In this document: positions 19,001-26,166 of the stretch, piece by piece
How positions within the stretch are numbered: the first letter of the stretch is position 1
Layout of the letters: each line of letters begins with the position of its first letter
Assembly (NCBI GenBank): GCA_965228695.1
Contig: CBDDIB010000002.1
Span: forward strand, 1,860,001 to 1,924,000
Direction: 5' to 3'
Length of the DNA stretch: 64,000 nucleotides
DNA from: JAJFJD01 sp965228695
Lineage (GTDB): Bacteria > Pseudomonadota > Alphaproteobacteria > UBA8366
Made by a program: the position numbers and the translations under genes
The notes under the pieces: model-generated
What the model was told of the DNA's origin: nothing
What the model saw: the letters and a program-made list of their open reading frames with translations, nothing else
The model's database searches: none

Positions 19001-20227
19001 TATGAGTTGAGTTTCCAAGTTTCGCCACGACCCGGTTCCGAATCCTATATGGACTTCCAAGTCAGTGCCGTCGATGTATCGACCGGTACCGTCCTTAAGA
19101 CCGTCAATATCGACTGGGACGGTAATACCGTCAGTCAAATGACATGGGAGCAATATTCGTTTGAGTTCGTCGGTACCGGTGGGGATGTAAGGCTCGTGTT
19201 TACGGACACCGGCGCGGTGCATTCGCATGGACGGGGCGCCTTGATCGATGATATCCGGTATTCAAGATCGAGCGGATTCAACGGGGCGCAGGCAATCGCG
19301 CTGTCGACGGTACTGGCTGCCAGCCTGACGGATACCGACGGGTCGGAGGCTCTTACGATCACCATCGATGATATTCCGACCGGAGCGGTGCTTGCGGTTA
19401 GCGGCACCCCGCTTACCGTCGCGGATGGCTCGGTTACGGTGACCGCGGCGCAGCTTCCGAACCTGACATTCCAGGCGCCGGCGGGATTCACCGGCGACTT
19501 GAATCTGCAGGTCACGGCAACCAGCACGGAATCGTCCAATAGCGATACCGCCTCGACCACGGATACGTTGACCATGACCATCGTGTCCAACGACGAGAAC
19601 TTCGATTCATCCGGTTCTGCATCGAGCACGACGGTGAACGGCGATTCTGGCGACAACACGCTATACGGCGGGGCTGGAAACGACACGCTGAACGGCGGCG
19701 ACGGGAACGATGTTCTGTATGGCGGCAGCGGCAACGATACGCTGAATGGCGATGCCGGCAACGACACGCTGCTGGGCGGCGATGGTAACGACATCCTCAA
19801 TGGCGGCGCGGGCGACGATGTGCTGCTTGGCGCCGAAGGCAACGACACGCTTGACGGCGGCGCCAACGACGACGTGCTTTACGGCGGCGCCGGTGACGAT
19901 AGCCTGACCGGCGGTGCCGGCGATGACGTTCTGACCGGTGGTCTGGGGGCCGATACCGCGATCGGCGGTGACGGCGACGATATTTACATCTTCGGCAACG
20001 GCGACGGCTCGGACAGCTTTGCCGGCGGCGGGGGCGCGTGGACGGATGCAATCGAACTCAGCGGTCATGACGGCGCAGCCGCCTTCTCGGACTGGACGCT
20101 TGCGGGTGCCACCGTTGTCGAGACCGGATCGGACTATCTGGTCCTGAGCGATAACTCCGCCGGCACCATCACAATGGACGATGGCTCGGAAATTACCTTT
20201 ACCGGCGTCGACCGTATCGAATGGTAG
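9878..20227 (+). CDS. Giant cadherin-repeat RTX adhesin, C-terminal part
   Basis: This is the continuation of the gene begun at 6751 after the one-base shift; it has no start codon of its own worth accepting. It contains the rest of repeat 8 through repeat 34 (to about 18390). Then follow an Ig-like domain, a jelly-roll, lectin-like domain (about 18760-19270, with YDGDYYVELDYEG and ALIDDIRYS), another Ig-like domain (about 19290-19590) and a block of about a dozen RTX nonapeptides (GGxGNDxLx, about 19638-19990). The final approximately 75 residues are a typical type I secretion signal region ending in VDRIEW. RTX repeats fold on binding calcium outside the cell. With the divergent ABC/HlyD operon, this is very probably a type I-secreted surface adhesin or matrix protein. 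If it is not rejoined to the N-terminal part, this piece would be silent. Confidence 0.85.
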   Translation, partial: SVANGAAVGLTGLATDADATDTVTYSLTDSAGGRFAIDANTGVVTVADTSLLDYETVTSHTVTIQATSTDGSISTETFTINLTDDTSEAAVGPVTDSDGTANTISESVANGAAVGLTGLATDADATDTVTYSLTDDAGGRFAIDANTGVVTVADTSLLDFETATSHTVTIQATSTDGSSSTETFTINLTDANENGVGPISDVNISANTISESATNGAVVGLTAFASDPDATDTVTYSLTDNAGGRFAIDANTGVVTVADTSLLDYETVTSHTVTIQATSTDGSISTETFTINLTDDTSEAAVGPVTDSDGTANTISESVANGAAVGLTGLATDADATDTVTYSLTDDAGGRFAIDANTGVVTVADTSLLDFETATSHTVTIQATSTDGSSSTETFTINLTDANENGVGPISDVNISANTISESATNGAVVGLTALASDPDATDTVTYSLTDNAGGRFAIDANTGVVTVSDTSLLDYETATSHTVTIQATSTDGSTSTESFTINLTDDTSEAAVGPVTDSDGTANTISESVANGSAVGLTGLATDADATDTVTYSLTDNAGGRFAIDANTGVVTVADTSLLDYETATSYTVTIQATSTDGSTSTETFTINLTDDMSEAAVGPVTDSDGTANTISESAANGSAVGLTGLATDADATDTVTYSLTDNAGGRFAIDANTGVVTVSDTSLLDYETATSHTVTIQATSTDGSTSTESFTINLTDDTSEAAVGPVTDSDGTANTISESVANGSAVGLTGLATDADATDTVTYSLTDNAGGRFAIDPNSGVVTVADTSLLDYETATSHMVTVQATSTDGSTSTETFTINLTDDTSEAAVGPVTDSDGTANTISESVANGAAVGLTGLATDADATDTVTYSLTDNAGGRFAIDPNSGVVTVADTSRLDYETATSHTVTVQATSTDGSTSTETFTINLTDDTSEAAVGPVTDSDGTANTISESVANGAAVGLTGLATDADATDTVTYSLTDNAGGRFAIDANTGVVTVADTSLLDFETATSHTVTIQASSTDGSTSTETFTINLTDDTSEADVGPVTDSDGTANTISESVANGAAVGLTGLATDADATDTVTYSLTDNAGGRFAIDANTGVVTVANASLLDYETATSHTVTIQATSTDGSTSTETFTINLTDDTSEAAVGPVTDSDGTANTISESVANGVAVGLTGLATDADATDTVTYSLTDNAGGRFAIDANTGVVTVADTSLLDFETATSHTVTVQATSTDGSTSTETFTINLTDDTSEAAVGPVTDSDGTANTISESVANGAAVGLTGLATDADATDTVTYSLTDNAGGRFAIDANTGVVTVADTSLLDFETATSHTVTIQATSTDGSTSTETFTINLTDDTSEAAVGPVTDSDGTANTISESVANGSAVGLTGLATDADATDTVTYSLTDNAGGRFAIDANTGVVTVADTSLLDYETATSHTVTVQATSTDGSTSTETFTINLTDDTSEAAVGPVTDSDGTANTISESVANGSAVGLTGLATDADATDTVTYSLTDNAGGRFAIDANTGVVTVADTSLLDYETATSHTVTVQATSTDGSTSTETFTINLTDDTSEAAVGPVTDSDGTANTISESAANGSAVGLTGLATDADATDTVTYSLTDNAGGRFAIDANTGVVTVANASLLDYETATSHTVTIQASSTDGSTSTETFTINLTDDTSEAAVGPVTDSDGTANTISESVANGAAVGLTGLATDADATDTVTYSLTDNAGGRFAIDPNSGVVTVADTSLLDYETATSHTVTVQATSTDGSTSTETFTINLTDDTSEAAVGPVTDSDGTANTISESVANGAAVGLTGLATDADATDTVTYSLTDNAGGRFAIDANTGVVTVADTSLLDYETATSHTVTVQATSTDGSTSTETFTINLTDDTSEAAVGPVTDSDGTANTISESVANGSAVGLTGLATDADATDTVTYSLTDNAGGRFAIDANTGVVTVADTSLLDYETATSHTVTIQATSTDGSTSTETFTINLTDDTSEAAVGPVTDSDGTANAISESVANGAAVGLTGLATDADATDAVTYSLTDNAGGRFAIDANTGVVTVADTSLLDFETATSHTVTIQASSTDGSTSTETFTINLTDDTSEAAVGPVTDSDGTANTISESVANGAAVGLTGLATDADATDTVTYSLSDNAGGRFAIDANTGVVTVADTSLLDYETATSHTVTVQATSTDGSTSTETFTINLTDDTSEAAVGPVTDNDGTANTISESVANGAAVGLTGLATDADATDTVTYSLSDNAGGRFDIDASTGVVTVVDASLLDYETATSHTVAIQATSTDGSTSTETFTINLTDDTSEAAVGPVTDSDGTANTISESVANGSAVGLTGLATDADATDTVTYSLTDNAGGRFAIDANTGVVTVADTSLLDYETATSHTVTVQATSTDGSTSTETFTINLTDDTSEAAVGPVTDSDGTANTISESVANGSAVGLTGLATDADATDTVTYSLTDNAGGRFAIDANTGVVTVADTSLLDYETATSHTVTVQATSTDGSTSTETFTINLTDDTSEAAVGPVTDSDGTANTISESAANGSAVGLTGLATDADATDTVTYSLTDNAGGRFAIDANTGVVTVANASLLDYETATSHTVTIQASSTDGSTSTETFTINLTDDTSEAAVGPVTDSDGTANTISESVANGAAVGLTGLATDADATDTVTYSLTDNAGGRFAIDPNSGVVTVADTSLLDYETVTSHTVTVQATSTDGSTSTETFTINLTDDTSEAAVGPVTDNDGTANTISESVANGAAVGLTGLATDADATDTVTYSLTDNAGGRFAIDANTGVVTVADASLIDYETATSHTVTIQATSTDGSTSTEAFTINVSDIVEAGNVATTDSSGNEDTAIALDINTNNLEAGATHVITVTGVPNGANLSAGTDQGGGTWTLDTSQLTGLSVTPPADSDADFQLSVTVSSTEGGNTVTSAPQTIDVTVSAVADAPTLTLTDANVGTLEFSSTFEETGSTDTQFLTNSDGWTASTGNRIEVRHESDNPGSAYDGDYYVELDYEGSGTYADAGMFERTVSTTADTPYELSFQVSPRPGSESYMDFQVSAVDVSTGTVLKTVNIDWDGNTVSQMTWEQYSFEFVGTGGDVRLVFTDTGAVHSHGRGALIDDIRYSRSSGFNGAQAIALSTVLAASLTDTDGSEALTITIDDIPTGAVLAVSGTPLTVADGSVTVTAAQLPNLTFQAPAGFTGDLNLQVTATSTESSNSDTASTTDTLTMTIVSNDENFDSSGSASSTTVNGDSGDNTLYGGAGNDTLNGGDGNDVLYGGSGNDTLNGDAGNDTLLGGDGNDILNGGAGDDVLLGAEGNDTLDGGANDDVLYGGAGDDSLTGGAGDDVLTGGLGADTAIGGDGDDIYIFGNGDGSDSFAGGGGAWTDAIELSGHDGAAAFSDWTLAGATVVETGSDYLVLSDNSAGTITMDDGSEITFTGVDRIEW
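10004..11163 (+). repeat. 633-bp higher-order tandem duplication inside the array
   Basis: Bases 10004-10530 appear identical to 10637-11163 (offset 633 bp, that is 318 + 315). Each copy covers most of a two-repeat block that ends in the rare DANENG linker. This indicates a recent duplication of a two-repeat block. Confidence 0.85.
13892..17961 (+). repeat. Two copies of a 1.2-kb block, nine repeats apart
   Basis: Bases 13892-15099 match 16754-17961 almost exactly (offset 2,862 bp = 9 x 318). By eye only a few substitutions are seen, near 14392-14410. This points to block duplication or gene conversion within the array. Confidence 0.8.
19638..19990 (+). repeat. RTX nonapeptide block
   Basis: About a dozen consecutive GGxGxDxLx units, for example GGAGNDTLN, GGDGNDVLY and GGSGNDTLN. 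In this family they form calcium-binding beta-rolls just upstream of the C-terminal secretion signal. Confidence 0.9.
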
Positions 20228-20410
20228 TGGCTCTGCCCACAATCCGTCGGCTGGCGTTCTAAGGTCTTAGTCCTTCTTCCAGGACCGTCTTGGCTGCCTT
20301 TGGCGGAAAAGGTCTTTGCCTGATGTCCTATTTGTGCTGTATCGCCGCTCTATCGGTTCCTTGCAATCCACTTGGAACGGATGGAACCTTTGAGTAGGTA
20401 GGGTAAGACG

Positions 20411-21925
20411 ATGCCGCGCGATTACGTCGAGCGAATTCTGAGATCGAAGGTCTACGAACTGGCGCGCGAGACGCCGCTGGACCAAATGCCGATTCTTTCC
20501 GGCCGACTGGACAACACCGTCTTGCTGAAGCGCGAGGACCTGCAGCCGGTCTTCTCGTTCAAACTTCGTGGCGCCCATAACAAGATCGCCAATCTGGATG
20601 AATCGTCGCGCGCCCGCGGGGTTGTATGTGCGTCCGCTGGCAACCATGCGCAGGGCGTTGCCATGTCCGCTCAGCAACTTGGGTTGCGGGCGGTGATCGT
20701 CATGCCGGTCACGACTCCGGCCATCAAGATCGATGCGGTACGACGGCTCGGCGGCGAGATCGTGCTTCACGGTATGTCGGTGGATGAGGCCCGGGAGCAT
20801 GCGGAGGAATTCGCCCGCGCCGAACGGATGACCTTCGTGCATCCATATGACGATCCCGACGTCATCGCGGGGCAGGGCACCATCGCCATGGAGATCCTGC
20901 GTCAGCATAGCGAAGCGATCGACGCCATCTTTGTCGCGGTGGGCGGCGGCGGGCTGATCGCCGGCATCGCCGCTTACGTCAAATCGATATGGCCGCACAT
21001 CAAGATCATCGGGGTCGAGCCGGACGATGCCGCGTGTATGCATGAGGCATTGAAAGCCGGTCATCCGGTGCGGCTGAATCATGTCGGTCTGTTTGCCGAT
21101 GGTGTCGCGGTCGCGCAAGTCGGTGACGAACCTTTCCGTATCGCACAAAAATGCGTCGATGAAGTCATTCTCGTGTCGACGGATGAAATCTGTGCTGCGG
21201 TGAAGGATATCTACGACGATACCCGGTCGATCGCCGAACCGGCCGGTGCACTCGGCGTTGCCGGTCTCAAGGCCTATGTTGCGCGCGAAAAAACGCATGG
21301 CAAAACCTTCGTGACATTGGATTGCGGCGCGAATGTCAATTTCGACCGGCTCCGGCACATCTCGGAACGGGCGGATATCGGCGAACAGAAAGAAGCGCTG
21401 CTGGCGGTGACGATTCCCGAACGGATCGGCAGCTTTCGGAAATTCTGTCAGGTCGTCGGGAAGCGATCGGTCACCGAGTTCAATTACCGCTATTCCGACC
21501 GGAATGAAGCTCACATTTTCGTCGGCGTCGAGCTGCGGAACGGCGTGCAGGACAAGATCGACCTGATCCGGGAACTCGACAGTGAGGGATATCCGACCAT
21601 CGATATGACGGACAACGAACTGGCCAAGCTGCATGTCCGATACATGGTCGGCGGCCGGGCCCAGGTCATAAAGAATGAGCGGCTCTATCGGTTCGAGTTT
21701 CCCGAGCGGCCGGGCGCGCTTCTCAACTTTCTCGACAATATGGGCGAGGGGTGGAACATCAGCCTCTTCCACTACCGAAATCACGGGAACGCATACGGAA
21801 GGGTTCTGGTCGGCATGCAGGTGCCGGACGGAGAGGACGATAAATTCCAGACATTCCTGCGAGATGTTGGATACCCGAGCACCGACGAGACCGCAAACCC
21901 TGTCTACGACCTGTTCCTGAAGTAG
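20411..21925 (+). CDS. ilvA: Threonine dehydratase, biosynthetic
   Basis: A 504-residue PLP enzyme that converts threonine to 2-oxobutanoate and ammonia, the first step of isoleucine synthesis. The PLP lysine lies in SFKLRGAHNK (Lys51), followed by CASAGNHAQGVA and the glycine-rich phosphate cup VGGGGLIAG. About residues 325-500 form two ACT-like regulatory domains (PERIGSFRKFCQ and FPERPGALLNFL), the layout of the isoleucine-inhibited biosynthetic form rather than the short catabolic one. AGGTAGGG upstream of the ATG is a fair ribosome binding site. No other ilv genes are adjacent. 2-Oxobutanoate can also give propionyl-CoA, whose route involves the mut genes 5 kb downstream, but that link is only suggestive. 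Confidence 0.95.
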   Translation: MPRDYVERILRSKVYELARETPLDQMPILSGRLDNTVLLKREDLQPVFSFKLRGAHNKIANLDESSRARGVVCASAGNHAQGVAMSAQQLGLRAVIVMPVTTPAIKIDAVRRLGGEIVLHGMSVDEAREHAEEFARAERMTFVHPYDDPDVIAGQGTIAMEILRQHSEAIDAIFVAVGGGGLIAGIAAYVKSIWPHIKIIGVEPDDAACMHEALKAGHPVRLNHVGLFADGVAVAQVGDEPFRIAQKCVDEVILVSTDEICAAVKDIYDDTRSIAEPAGALGVAGLKAYVAREKTHGKTFVTLDCGANVNFDRLRHISERADIGEQKEALLAVTIPERIGSFRKFCQVVGKRSVTEFNYRYSDRNEAHIFVGVELRNGVQDKIDLIRELDSEGYPTIDMTDNELAKLHVRYMVGGRAQVIKNERLYRFEFPERPGALLNFLDNMGEGWNISLFHYRNHGNAYGRVLVGMQVPDGEDDKFQTFLRDVGYPSTDETANPVYDLFLK

Positions 21926-21940
21926 TGCGCGATCGGACCG

Positions 21941-22408
21941 CTATGCGCGGTTTGCGTCGGCCTGGATTTGTCTCAACAGCGATCGGGTCGCTTGTCCGTT
22001 GACCGGCAGGTTCTTACTTTTCTGATACTGTCGAATGGCCAACTTGGTCCGCTGGCCGGCGATGCCATCGACCGGTCCCGGGTCGTATCCGAGGCGCGCC
22101 AATCCGGATTGAATATTATGGACAAAGGATTGGCCCTTGCTGGATTTGGCGGACGAAGATTGCGACCCCCATTCCCAGATGGGGCGGCCGAGATTGAAAT
22201 TGCTGTTGTCGGTTAGGGCGCCGGTAATTCCGCCTGCACCCGCACCTATGAGTGCGCCCTGTACAATCGTCAGGCCGGTTACCGCGCCGATAATCGCGCC
22301 GGCGCCCGCACCGATTCCCGATCCAGTAACGGCACGCTCGCCCGGGGTCGAACCGCAACCTGCAATGAACAGTGCCAGTGCGATCAACGTTATTGCCTTG
22401 CGGTGCAT
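21941..22408 (-). CDS. Peptidoglycan-binding lipoprotein with glycine-zipper segment
   Basis: A 155-residue exported protein. It has a lipoprotein signal peptide ending in FIAGC (Cys18), then a Gly/Ala-rich zipper-like segment (about 25-65, GSGIGAGAGAIIGAVTG), and a C-terminal PG_binding_1 domain (about 95-150, LARLGYDPGPVDGIAGQRT). These features predict an envelope lipoprotein that contacts the cell wall. It is convergent with ilvA, 15 bp from its stop, and divergent from the HicB-like gene. The substrate and precise role cannot be read from the sequence. Confidence 0.85.
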   Translation of the reverse strand: MHRKAITLIALALFIAGCGSTPGERAVTGSGIGAGAGAIIGAVTGLTIVQGALIGAGAGGITGALTDNSNFNLGRPIWEWGSQSSSAKSSKGQSFVHNIQSGLARLGYDPGPVDGIAGQRTKLAIRQYQKSKNLPVNGQATRSLLRQIQADANRA

Positions 22409-22587
22409 CCGCTCTTCCTGTCTCTATTTTTACGTGGCGGTAACCGTTGTGTTGCAAATTCCCATTACTGTGATGGTCATTACAATCCAATGATACATTT
22501 CGTTGCTATCATGCGATTCAGGCAGCAATACGGCGAAGTCGCACCGCGGCAATGGCGGCGCACAGATTTGAAGACGCAGGCTCAATA

Positions 22588-22884
22588 ATGGTGTCCTACC
22601 CGATCGAACTGGTGGAAGAGGATGATGGGACCTATCGGGTCGCATCGCCGCATTTCCCTGAGTTGGTCACCTATGGCGAGAGCGAACCCGACGCATTGAT
22701 GCATGCGCTCTACGCGTTGGAAGAGGTCATTACACAACGTATCGCGAAACGCGAAGTTGTTCCGGTCCCGATCAAGCCGGCTCCTGACCTGCAGCCGGTG
22801 GAGTTGCCTAAGCAGATTGCTGGTTTGCTTGAGTTGTACTGGCGCTACAATCTGGGCGCTTTTGCACCCGAACGTCCGGAATAA
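22588..22884 (+). CDS. HicB-like antitoxin-type protein, orphan and lacking its DNA-binding domain
   Basis: A 98-residue protein from ATG 22588 (an in-frame ATG at 22552 is less likely). The N-terminal half matches the partial RNase-H fold of HicB antitoxins (YPIELVEEDDGTYRVASPHF, then a long helix ALYALEEVITQRIAKRE). Family members usually end in a helix-turn-helix or ribbon-helix-helix DNA-binding domain. Here the tail is a short LPKQIAGLLELYWRYNL. No HicA-like toxin frame was found on either side. It may be a decayed or stand-alone regulator. Confidence 0.7.
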   Translation: MVSYPIELVEEDDGTYRVASPHFPELVTYGESEPDALMHALYALEEVITQRIAKREVVPVPIKPAPDLQPVELPKQIAGLLELYWRYNLGAFAPERPE

Positions 22885-23000
22885 GGGGCAAATTTAATTA
22901 TTCACTCGATTTAGTTTGTGAGCATCGCTCTCCCTGTGGTACCGGGGCCGCAATCGGCCCTAAGGGCCGATCGGTCGATGCCTGCAAATAGGAGCCGTGG

Positions 23001-23993
23001 TTGAAACTCGCCGTCGCCTTGTCCGCCCTGCTGGGGTTGGCCGTTGTCACCGTGATGATCGGGTATTTCGGTTTTGGTGCCGTTGGTGAAGCGTTTTTGA
23101 GCGCGGGCTGGGGCATGGCCGTGATCGCCCTTTATCACATGGTGTCCCTTGGGTGTGCCGCAATGGGCTGGCGCACGCTGGTGCAGCGAACATGGCAGGC
23201 GCCATTTCTGCTCTATTTGTGGGCACGCTGGATACGCGAATCGGTAAACGGGCTCATGCCGGTCGGACAGGTCGGCGGCGATATCGTGGGCGCCCGACTG
23301 TTGGCGATACGGGGGGCCGGCGCGGCTGTTGCGGGTGCCGGTGCCGTCGCGGACAAGACGGTCGAGGTGTTTAGCCAGTTCGTCTTTTCACTCCTCGGCG
23401 TTGCATTGTTGCTTTATGTCAGCGCGGAAGAATCGCTGGGGTGGTCGGTGGCGATCGGGCTTCTCATCTTCGCACCGCTGCTGGTTGGTTTTGTCGTCGC
23501 GCAGCGTATGGGCATGTTCCGGTTGCTGGAACGGTTCCTGCTGAAGCTGGAGAACAAGTCGAGTTGGTTGAGCCTGGGCGATGTTTCCGGCCTGCACGAT
23601 ACGATCCTCAATCTCTATGGCGATCGCCACGCCCTCATCCAGAGCTTCGCATATCACCTGCTGACGTGGATTCTTGGGATCGGCGAAGTCTGGCTGACCG
23701 CCTATTTCATGGGCTTCGAACTCGGATTGCTCGAAGCGGCGATCATCGAAAGCCTAGCGCAAGCCGTGCGCAGCGCGGGCTTCGTCATTCCCGGATCATT
23801 GGGTGTGCAGGAAGGGGGATATCTCCTTTTCGGCACGATGTTCGGCTTATCGCCCGAAGTCGCGCTCGGTTTATCGCTGGTGCGCCGCGTCCGTCAGTTG
23901 CTGCTAGGGATACCGGGGTTGATTGCCTGGCAGATAAGCGAAGGCCAGCGGCTGGTGGTGGCACGGCGGCAGCCGCCCACGGGGCCGGATTGA
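23001..23993 (+). CDS. HpnL-like / LPG-synthase-TM family membrane protein
   Basis: A 330-residue integral membrane protein with about eight hydrophobic helices. The motifs ESVNGLMPVGQVGGD and FVIPGSLGVQEGGY are hallmarks of the UPF0104 / lysylphosphatidylglycerol-synthase membrane-domain family, and the spacing resembles the hopanoid-associated protein HpnL. The start is TTG at 23001 with GGAG at 22991-22994; no better start was found. No squalene-hopene cyclase or other hpn gene is nearby, so a role in hopanoid or lipid flipping is inferred from the family only. It is convergent with the cyclase gene, 10 bp away. Confidence 0.75.
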   Translation: MKLAVALSALLGLAVVTVMIGYFGFGAVGEAFLSAGWGMAVIALYHMVSLGCAAMGWRTLVQRTWQAPFLLYLWARWIRESVNGLMPVGQVGGDIVGARLLAIRGAGAAVAGAGAVADKTVEVFSQFVFSLLGVALLLYVSAEESLGWSVAIGLLIFAPLLVGFVVAQRMGMFRLLERFLLKLENKSSWLSLGDVSGLHDTILNLYGDRHALIQSFAYHLLTWILGIGEVWLTAYFMGFELGLLEAAIIESLAQAVRSAGFVIPGSLGVQEGGYLLFGTMFGLSPEVALGLSLVRRVRQLLLGIPGLIAWQISEGQRLVVARRQPPTGPD

Positions 23994-24003
23994 CACATAC
24001 TGA

Positions 24004-26166
24004 CTATCTTTGAGCGACGCGCGTTTCCGGATGCTGCGGCTGTTTGTCGATCTTACGCCGGCTTCGCTCAAGATAGATTTTTGCGACCTGGTCTTCCGGA
24101 TAATCGTTCAAGAATCCCTGCGAGGCCGCGAATGTCGCTTCCCAATCCGCTGCGCGGTAGAGGTCGTAAATCTCATTCCATCGGCCGCAGAAGGTGCGCT
24201 GCTCCTCGGTTGCGAGGATCGATGCAGGGCCGTCATACGCGGCGCAGAGTTCGTAGGTCGCAATCCGCTTGCTGATCCCTTTCACGGCTGCCAGATCGAT
24301 TGGCCGGAACAGGAACGCGTCGCTGGCCGCCTTGTAGACACTCTCGCTGACGAGCAGTTGCGTGCCGTAGCGCTTGTTCAGGCCCTCGAGGCGGGCTGCC
24401 AGGTTCACGGATACGCCGAGCGCGGTGTAATCCATGCGGTCCGGCGATCCGATGTTGCCGACCACCGTGTCGCCGGTATGCAGGCCGAAACGGGTGTGCA
24501 TTTCCGGCTCGCCATTGGCCAGCCATTCCGCATTCAATTCGGCGCTGCGCTGCCGGCACAACAGCATCGTGCGGCACGCGACGAGGATATGATTTTCGAC
24601 GGCGAGCGGCGCATTCCAGAACGCCATGATCGCGTCGCCGATGTATTTGTCTATAGATCCTTGATTTTCAAGTATTATTTCGCCAAGTTCTTGGAAATAA
24701 CGGGACGTTTTCCGTGTCAGGTCTTCCGGCGACATCTGCTCCGACAGGTCGGTGAAATTCGCCACATCGGTAAAGAGGAGCGAGAGTTCTCGGCGCTCTC
24801 CACCAAGGCCTTGCACGTTACCGGATTGGATGAGTTGTTCGACGAGCGCTTTCGGCACGTATTGTCCGAATGTTCGAATGGCGGTCTTCATTGTGGCCAT
24901 CGACGCGGTGAGTTCTCGGATTTCCGTAATTCGGGAATCGATTTCCGGTGAGGCTTCGTCAAACGACAAGTCTCGAATTTTCTTTGTCTCCTCCACCAGC
25001 GCGCGGATCGGGCGGGCGATCCACTCCGAGACCCAGGCGATCAACGGAACCGACAGCAGCAGCGGGATGATCGAATAAATCAGGCTCCGAATGCGATGCT
25101 CCGCGATTGGTCCGATGAAGTCGTCCACCGGAACCACGATGCCGACCCGCTTGTTGGACCCGAAACTACCCATCAGCGAGGAAACGCTTGCCACATAATC
25201 CTCGCCGCCGACACTATAGACGAAACGGTCGTCGGTCTGGCCCGCGAAATGCTTGATCGCTTCGGTCAGCGAAGGCTGCTCGAGTTCTTCCACACGAACC
25301 GGCTTCAACTTCGCCACGCCGCCCTCGGTGACGCGCTTTACGGTCCGGTTGACATCCGGAAATGCAATCAGTTCGGTCTTTTCGTTGTAAAGGAACACGA
25401 CGCCGGACTCGCCGACCTTCTGGTCCCGCAGAAATGAAGACAGTTGGGCGAGGGTGATATCGGCCGCGACGACGGCGCTACGATCGCTGTCGACCTTGCG
25501 GGAAACGGTGATCCCGGGTGCGCGCAAGCTTGAAAATATATAGGCGTCCGTCAGCGATACCTTGTTTTGGTCGAGCGCCGCCTTGAACCAGGGGCGGCCG
25601 CGCGGATCGTAACTCGCAGCGCTGACGACCTCATCGCCGATCGGATTTCGGTCGCTATCGAGGAATATCCAGCTTTGTTCGCGCGTTCCGTCGGGTTGCC
25701 GGGCGATGGTCCGTATGCCGTAGTTCGCCGATCGAGGGGCTTTCAGCCGGGTCTTGGTCTTGGCGTCGACATCGGTAAACTGCACGACCTGGAAAAAATC
25801 ACCATTCTCGTAACCGACGAAGAGACCGTAGAGCTGAGGGTAGGCTATGAGCGCATCGATGAAATATTGCGCGGTCGAATGGTTGATGCCGTCGGGCAGC
25901 TGCGCAATGTCCGGCAGTTCCGCGGTTAGATGGATCAGCGTGACCGGCGGGTCGATAAAGTTGCGTGTTTTCTCGAGTACTTTCTCACTGACATTGAGAA
26001 GGAGTGTATCTGCAGCTTCCAGCGCTAATTCAGAGTTGCGACTGTAGTTATACCAAATCAAGCTCCCGGCAAGCAGCAAGAAGATCGCGATGAATATTGC
26101 AATAATATTGAAGTTAAGCGGTGCATTAATTAGGAATCCGCGAAACTTGCGCGCAAAAATATTCAT
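24004..26166 (-). CDS. Adenylate/guanylate cyclase with dCache sensor and HAMP
   Basis: A 720-residue membrane receptor cyclase. It has an N-terminal membrane helix (about 15-40), a large periplasmic dCache-like sensor (YDPRGRPWFKAAL near 190 is the typical motif), a second membrane helix (SLIYSIIPLLLSVPLIAWV), a HAMP segment (ARPIRALVEETKKI) and a class III cyclase domain (SLLFTDVANFTDLSEQ, KYIGDAIMAFWNAP, RFGLHTGDTVVGNIG, DYTALGVSVNLAARLE). The metal Asp residues (in FTDVANF and YIGDA) are present. It would make cyclic nucleotide from ATP or GTP in response to an extracellular ligand. ATG 26166 has GAGAATAGA upstream; the longer frame to 26382 lacks support. Confidence 0.9.
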   Translation of the reverse strand: MNIFARKFRGFLINAPLNFNIIAIFIAIFLLLAGSLIWYNYSRNSELALEAADTLLLNVSEKVLEKTRNFIDPPVTLIHLTAELPDIAQLPDGINHSTAQYFIDALIAYPQLYGLFVGYENGDFFQVVQFTDVDAKTKTRLKAPRSANYGIRTIARQPDGTREQSWIFLDSDRNPIGDEVVSAASYDPRGRPWFKAALDQNKVSLTDAYIFSSLRAPGITVSRKVDSDRSAVVAADITLAQLSSFLRDQKVGESGVVFLYNEKTELIAFPDVNRTVKRVTEGGVAKLKPVRVEELEQPSLTEAIKHFAGQTDDRFVYSVGGEDYVASVSSLMGSFGSNKRVGIVVPVDDFIGPIAEHRIRSLIYSIIPLLLSVPLIAWVSEWIARPIRALVEETKKIRDLSFDEASPEIDSRITEIRELTASMATMKTAIRTFGQYVPKALVEQLIQSGNVQGLGGERRELSLLFTDVANFTDLSEQMSPEDLTRKTSRYFQELGEIILENQGSIDKYIGDAIMAFWNAPLAVENHILVACRTMLLCRQRSAELNAEWLANGEPEMHTRFGLHTGDTVVGNIGSPDRMDYTALGVSVNLAARLEGLNKRYGTQLLVSESVYKAASDAFLFRPIDLAAVKGISKRIATYELCAAYDGPASILATEEQRTFCGRWNEIYDLYRAADWEATFAASQGFLNDYPEDQVAKIYLERSRRKIDKQPQHPETRVAQR

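Noticed and set aside
17333..19228. A 631-codon open frame on the minus strand over the repeat array, with many similar ones from 8434 to 17047
   Set aside because: The frames repeat with the 318-bp period and follow from the biased codon use of the plus-strand repeats; their proteins are Arg-rich and have no ribosome binding sites or family motifs.
19638..19990. The regular short repeats here could be mistaken for a CRISPR-like or satellite array
   Set aside because: The 27-bp period encodes RTX nonapeptides in the frame of the giant gene; there are no constant repeats with unique spacers.
20267..21784. A 505-codon minus-strand frame opposite ilvA
   Set aside because: It is the mirror of a strongly conserved enzyme gene; the protein is of antisense type with no family features.
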